A DNA stretch of 8,297 bases from Actinomycetes bacterium. GTDB lineage: Bacteria > Actinomycetota > Acidimicrobiia > Acidimicrobiales > Palsa-688. Shown piece after piece: positions 6,081-8,297 of this stretch (its first letter is position 1; each line of letters begins with the position of its first letter). The position numbers and the translations under genes were made by a program. The notes under the pieces were generated by a model. That model made no database searches, was not told where the DNA came from, and saw nothing but the letters and a program-made list of their open reading frames with translations. The stretch lies in the NCBI GenBank assembly GCA_021796905.1, contig JAKABK010000057.1, positions 1-8,297 on the forward strand, written 5' to 3'.

Positions 6081-7305
6081 CGGTGTGCTCGACACGGTAG
6101 GTCACGTCGGCGACCTCCCGGGGCGGGGGTTGCCCGACCGGGCCCTGGACCCACACGGCGCTCAGGTGGTGGCGCCTGCGCAGCTCTGGGAGGGCGAGGA
6201 CGCTCGGCTCGGGGAAGTCGGCGGCCACCACCACCAGGCTCGTTCCCGTCCGCAGGGTCCCGACCTGGGCGGCGAGCACGGTGGAGAACGCGACGCGCTC
6301 GACGGCCGGCGTGCGGGCAAGAGCCTCGAGGACGGTCGGTACCTGCTCGGGTCCGTGGCGGCAGGGGAAGGCGAGCGGGGCGCCGTCGAGCGCACCCGAG
6401 GCCCACAAGCCGACCGCGCAGCGCTGCTCGGCCAGCTCGCAGAACAACGAAGCGGCCACGGCTATGACCAGCTCGAGCTGCGAACGCGCCTCGCGCCTGG
6501 CGAGGACGGTCGGGACCCGGTAGTCGACGAGGAGCGCGACGCTGCGGCTCGCCGAGGACTCGAGCTCACGCACCTGCAGGACCGGGCTGCGAGCGGAAGC
6601 CCGCCAGTCGATGGAACGCAGCGGATCCCCGGGCCGGTAGGCGCGCACACCGACGACGCGGGTCGGGTCCTCCAGTGGCGCCCATCGGGAGCGCGAGTCG
6701 CCGAGCAGTGCGCGCGACGACAGCGCGCCGACGTCGACGGCGAAGCGCTTGGGGTACACGAGCAGCTCGTCGTAGCCGGCCAGGGCCAGCTCCCGTACTT
6801 GCAGGCCGAGCGGGTCCCCCGAGCGCAGCGAAGCGGGCCCGAAACGGTGCGGGCCGCGCTCGGTGCAGCGCACCACGATCCGCCGGCGTACCCGTTGGTA
6901 GGGGAGCAGTGCCAGCACCGACTGCATGCGGGAGTCGAGCTGGTCGTAGGTCACGACGGTAGCCCCGAGCAGTTCCAGGTTGGCCGGTACCAGGTCCTCG
7001 ACCTCGAGCCAGGTGAGCGGGAGCGGCTTGTCGTTGACCACTTCGACCTCGAGCACGACCTCCTCGCCGAAGTCGGCACGCCCGCTCGACAGGCGACGCC
7101 GGTAGCCCAGGCCGTCCAGGCACGAGCGCTGCCAGAGATGGAGCGTGACCGCTCCGAGCCCCCCGAGCGCACCGACGAGAGATAGCGGGAGCGAACCCAG
7201 GAGGGCTCCGATGACAGTTACCACGGCCAAGGCGATGGCCGCTTCCAGCTCCCCGTCCAGGCGACGGGGACGTTCGGGCTGGCTCGTCGAGGCGCTCCGC
7301 TTCAA
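6040..7305 (-). CDS. DUF58 domain protein
   Basis: The 421-residue protein has two hydrophobic helices near the N-terminus (about 21-38 and 40-57). A beta-rich region follows (75-175), then the DUF58 signature at 221-248: RAYRPGDPLRSIDW, ASAR, LQVRELE. After it comes a von Willebrand A-like fold start (SVALLVDYRVP, 255-265), in which the DxSxS metal site is not kept. DUF58 proteins are paired with MoxR ATPases across bacteria and are thought to be membrane-linked adaptors or clients; their biochemistry is poorly known. No ATG lies near the 5' end. The best start is TTG at 7305, which overlaps the MoxR stop as TTGA and has GAAGG (7316-7312) six bases upstream, implying translational coupling. 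The frame stays open farther upstream only because it runs antiparallel to codon bias inside moxR; that part shows no homology. The 3' end overlaps the DUF4129 gene. Confidence 0.9.
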   Translation of the reverse strand: MKRSASTSQPERPRRLDGELEAAIALAVVTVIGALLGSLPLSLVGALGGLGAVTLHLWQRSCLDGLGYRRRLSSGRADFGEEVVLEVEVVNDKPLPLTWLEVEDLVPANLELLGATVVTYDQLDSRMQSVLALLPYQRVRRRIVVRCTERGPHRFGPASLRSGDPLGLQVRELALAGYDELLVYPKRFAVDVGALSSRALLGDSRSRWAPLEDPTRVVGVRAYRPGDPLRSIDWRASARSPVLQVRELESSASRSVALLVDYRVPTVLARREARSQLELVIAVAASLFCELAEQRCAVGLWASGALDGAPLAFPCRHGPEQVPTVLEALARTPAVERVAFSTVLAAQVGTLRTGTSLVVVAADFPEPSVLALPELRRRHHLSAVWVQGPVGQPPPREVADVTYRVEHTDDWRERDVLDLAP

Positions 7306-8297
7306 GCAGGGCCTTCGTGGGTCGACGCCGACAGGTCCTCGACGGGAACCTCGTGGCCGACGAGGACCTCGGCGAGCACGGACTGGGCGGTCACCCCGCG
7401 CAGGCGTGCCGCCCCGGTGGGCACCAGGCGGTGGGCGAGGACGGGCACGGCAAGGGCCTTCACGTCGTCGGGCAGGACGAAGCTGCGACCTCGGAGCAAG
7501 GCCCGGGCCTGGGCGGCTCGGTGCAGTGCGAGGGCGGCGCGGGGACTGGCGCCGAGGGCGAGACGGTTGTCCTCGCGTGTCGCCCGCACGACTCCGAGGA
7601 GGTAGTCGACCACGTCGTCGGCGACGACGACCGCGGCCCGGGAGCGCTGCAAGGTGGTGACCCCGGCGGGGCCGAGCACGGGCACGACTTCGGGTGCCTG
7701 GTCGGTCTCGAAGCGCCGCAGGATGACCCGCTCGTTCTCGGCGCTCGGGTAGCCGAGGATCACCCGCAGACCGAACCGGTCCAGTTGCGCCTCTGGGAGG
7801 GGAAAGGTGCCCTCCATCTCCAACGGGTTCTGAGTGGCCATCACGAAGAACGGCTGCGGGAGGGGCCGGGTCTCCCCGTCGACGGTCACCTGCTGCTCCT
7901 CCATCGCCTCGAGGAGAGCGGACTGGCTGCGCGGTGTGGCCCGGTTGATCTCGTCGGCCAACAGGACCTGGGTGAAGACCGGACCGGGGCGGAACTCGAA
8001 GCTGGCGTCGCGCTGGTCGAACACGCTCGAGCCGGTGATGTCGGAGGGCAGCACGTCGGGAGTGAGCTGCACACGGCGGAACTGGCATCCGAGGGCCCGG
8101 GCCAGTGAGCGGGCGAGGAGGGTCTTGCCCGTGCCGGGCACGTCCTCGACCAGGACATGGGTTCGGCACAGCAAGGCGACGAGCAGCTGCTCGAGTGCCT
8201 CGGTGGCGCCGACCACCGCTTCGCCCACCTGCGCGACGACTGCCGCCAGGGCCCCAGCCGCGTCGAGCCCGCCGGCTGGGCCCGGGTGACCGCTCGG
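7302..8297 (-). CDS. moxR: MoxR family AAA+ ATPase (5' end beyond window)
   Basis: MoxR ATPases form ring-shaped, ATP-driven chaperones that mature or remodel partner proteins, often with a DUF58 or VWA protein encoded next door. Counting from an internal GTG at 8228, visible motifs are Walker A PGTGKT (31-36), the MoxR-typical stretch QLTPDVLPSDITG (54-66), Walker B VLLADEINRA (88-97), sensor 1 ATQNP (131-135) and PEAQLDRF (145-152) near the expected arginine finger. The C-terminal lid holds LGASPRAALAL and ends at TGA 7302. The frame stays open from 8228 to the window edge and reads LAAVVAQVGEAVVG, which matches the usual MoxR N-terminal helix before the conserved VVG. The GTG is therefore probably not the true start; the gene begins outside the window. 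The 330 codons seen are already close to full family length. All ATPase residues look intact, so it should be active. Confidence 0.93.
   Translation of the reverse strand, partial: PSGHPGPAGGLDAAGALAAVVAQVGEAVVGATEALEQLLVALLCRTHVLVEDVPGTGKTLLARSLARALGCQFRRVQLTPDVLPSDITGSSVFDQRDASFEFRPGPVFTQVLLADEINRATPRSQSALLEAMEEQQVTVDGETRPLPQPFFVMATQNPLEMEGTFPLPEAQLDRFGLRVILGYPSAENERVILRRFETDQAPEVVPVLGPAGVTTLQRSRAAVVVADDVVDYLLGVVRATREDNRLALGASPRAALALHRAAQARALLRGRSFVLPDDVKALAVPVLAHRLVPTGAARLRGVTAQSVLAEVLVGHEVPVEDLSASTHEGPA

Noticed and set aside
5959..7185. 408-codon plus-strand frame
   Set aside because: Antisense to the DUF58 gene, which carries the clear family signature; no motif in this frame.
7317..8108. 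263-codon plus-strand frame
   Set aside because: Antisense to moxR, where all ATPase motifs lie on the minus strand.
7306..8169. Upstream extension of the DUF58 frame to an ATG at 8169
   Set aside because: This part overlaps moxR entirely, translates to Arg/Pro-rich sequence and shows no homology; the TTG at 7305 explains the start.
8229..8297. GTG at 8228 as the true MoxR start
   Set aside because: The frame continues open to the edge and encodes the usual N-terminal helix before VVG, so the gene is treated as running off the window.

Overview
The window is GC-rich throughout, has tightly packed genes, and reads as chromosomal DNA of a high-GC actinomycete-type bacterium (Actinomycetota). 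The evidence is the sigma-factor tail of SigA/HrdB type at the left edge, an actinobacterial class E/F-type sortase, an actinobacterial-looking MobF relaxase, and GTG/TTG starts with 4-base gene overlaps. The genus cannot be fixed from the sequence; an acidimicrobial lineage is possible but is a guess.

Layout, left to right. Bases 2-82 are the last codons of a primary-type sigma-70 factor (+). Converging on it is a long minus-strand gene (150-2765) for a MobF/TrwC-type relaxase. Its N-terminal nicking domain keeps the key residues, but the C-terminal RecD-like helicase half has lost every recognisable ATPase motif while staying in frame. A roughly 140-base divergent spacer (2766-2908), locally AT-richer, holds short inverted repeats and a good hairpin. 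It is followed by a plus-strand pair: a small secreted, membrane-tethered protein (2909-3424) and a sortase (3436-4209). The small protein ends in a hydrophobic helix plus an arginine run, preceded by LQDAG where a sortase substrate would carry LPxTG/LAxTG, so the pair looks like a dedicated enzyme-substrate cassette.

A hairpin at 4214-4262 separates this cassette from a minus-strand operon read from the right edge: MoxR AAA+ ATPase (7302 to beyond the right edge), DUF58 protein (6040-7305) and a multi-pass membrane protein with a C-terminal DUF4129-type region (4353-6080). MoxR/DUF58 couple TTGA and the last two genes overlap by about 40-55 bases, so all three are very probably co-translated. 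MoxR-DUF58 pairs are widespread and thought to act as chaperone or envelope-maturation modules. Here the partner keeps DUF4129 but shows no transglutaminase core.

Most interesting points: (1) a relaxase with an apparently dead helicase, with no other conjugation gene visible; (2) the sortase and its neighbour with a non-canonical sorting motif; (3) a six-residue repeat (REPLSS/P) in the relaxase linker. No tRNA, rRNA, insertion sequence or CRISPR array was seen.
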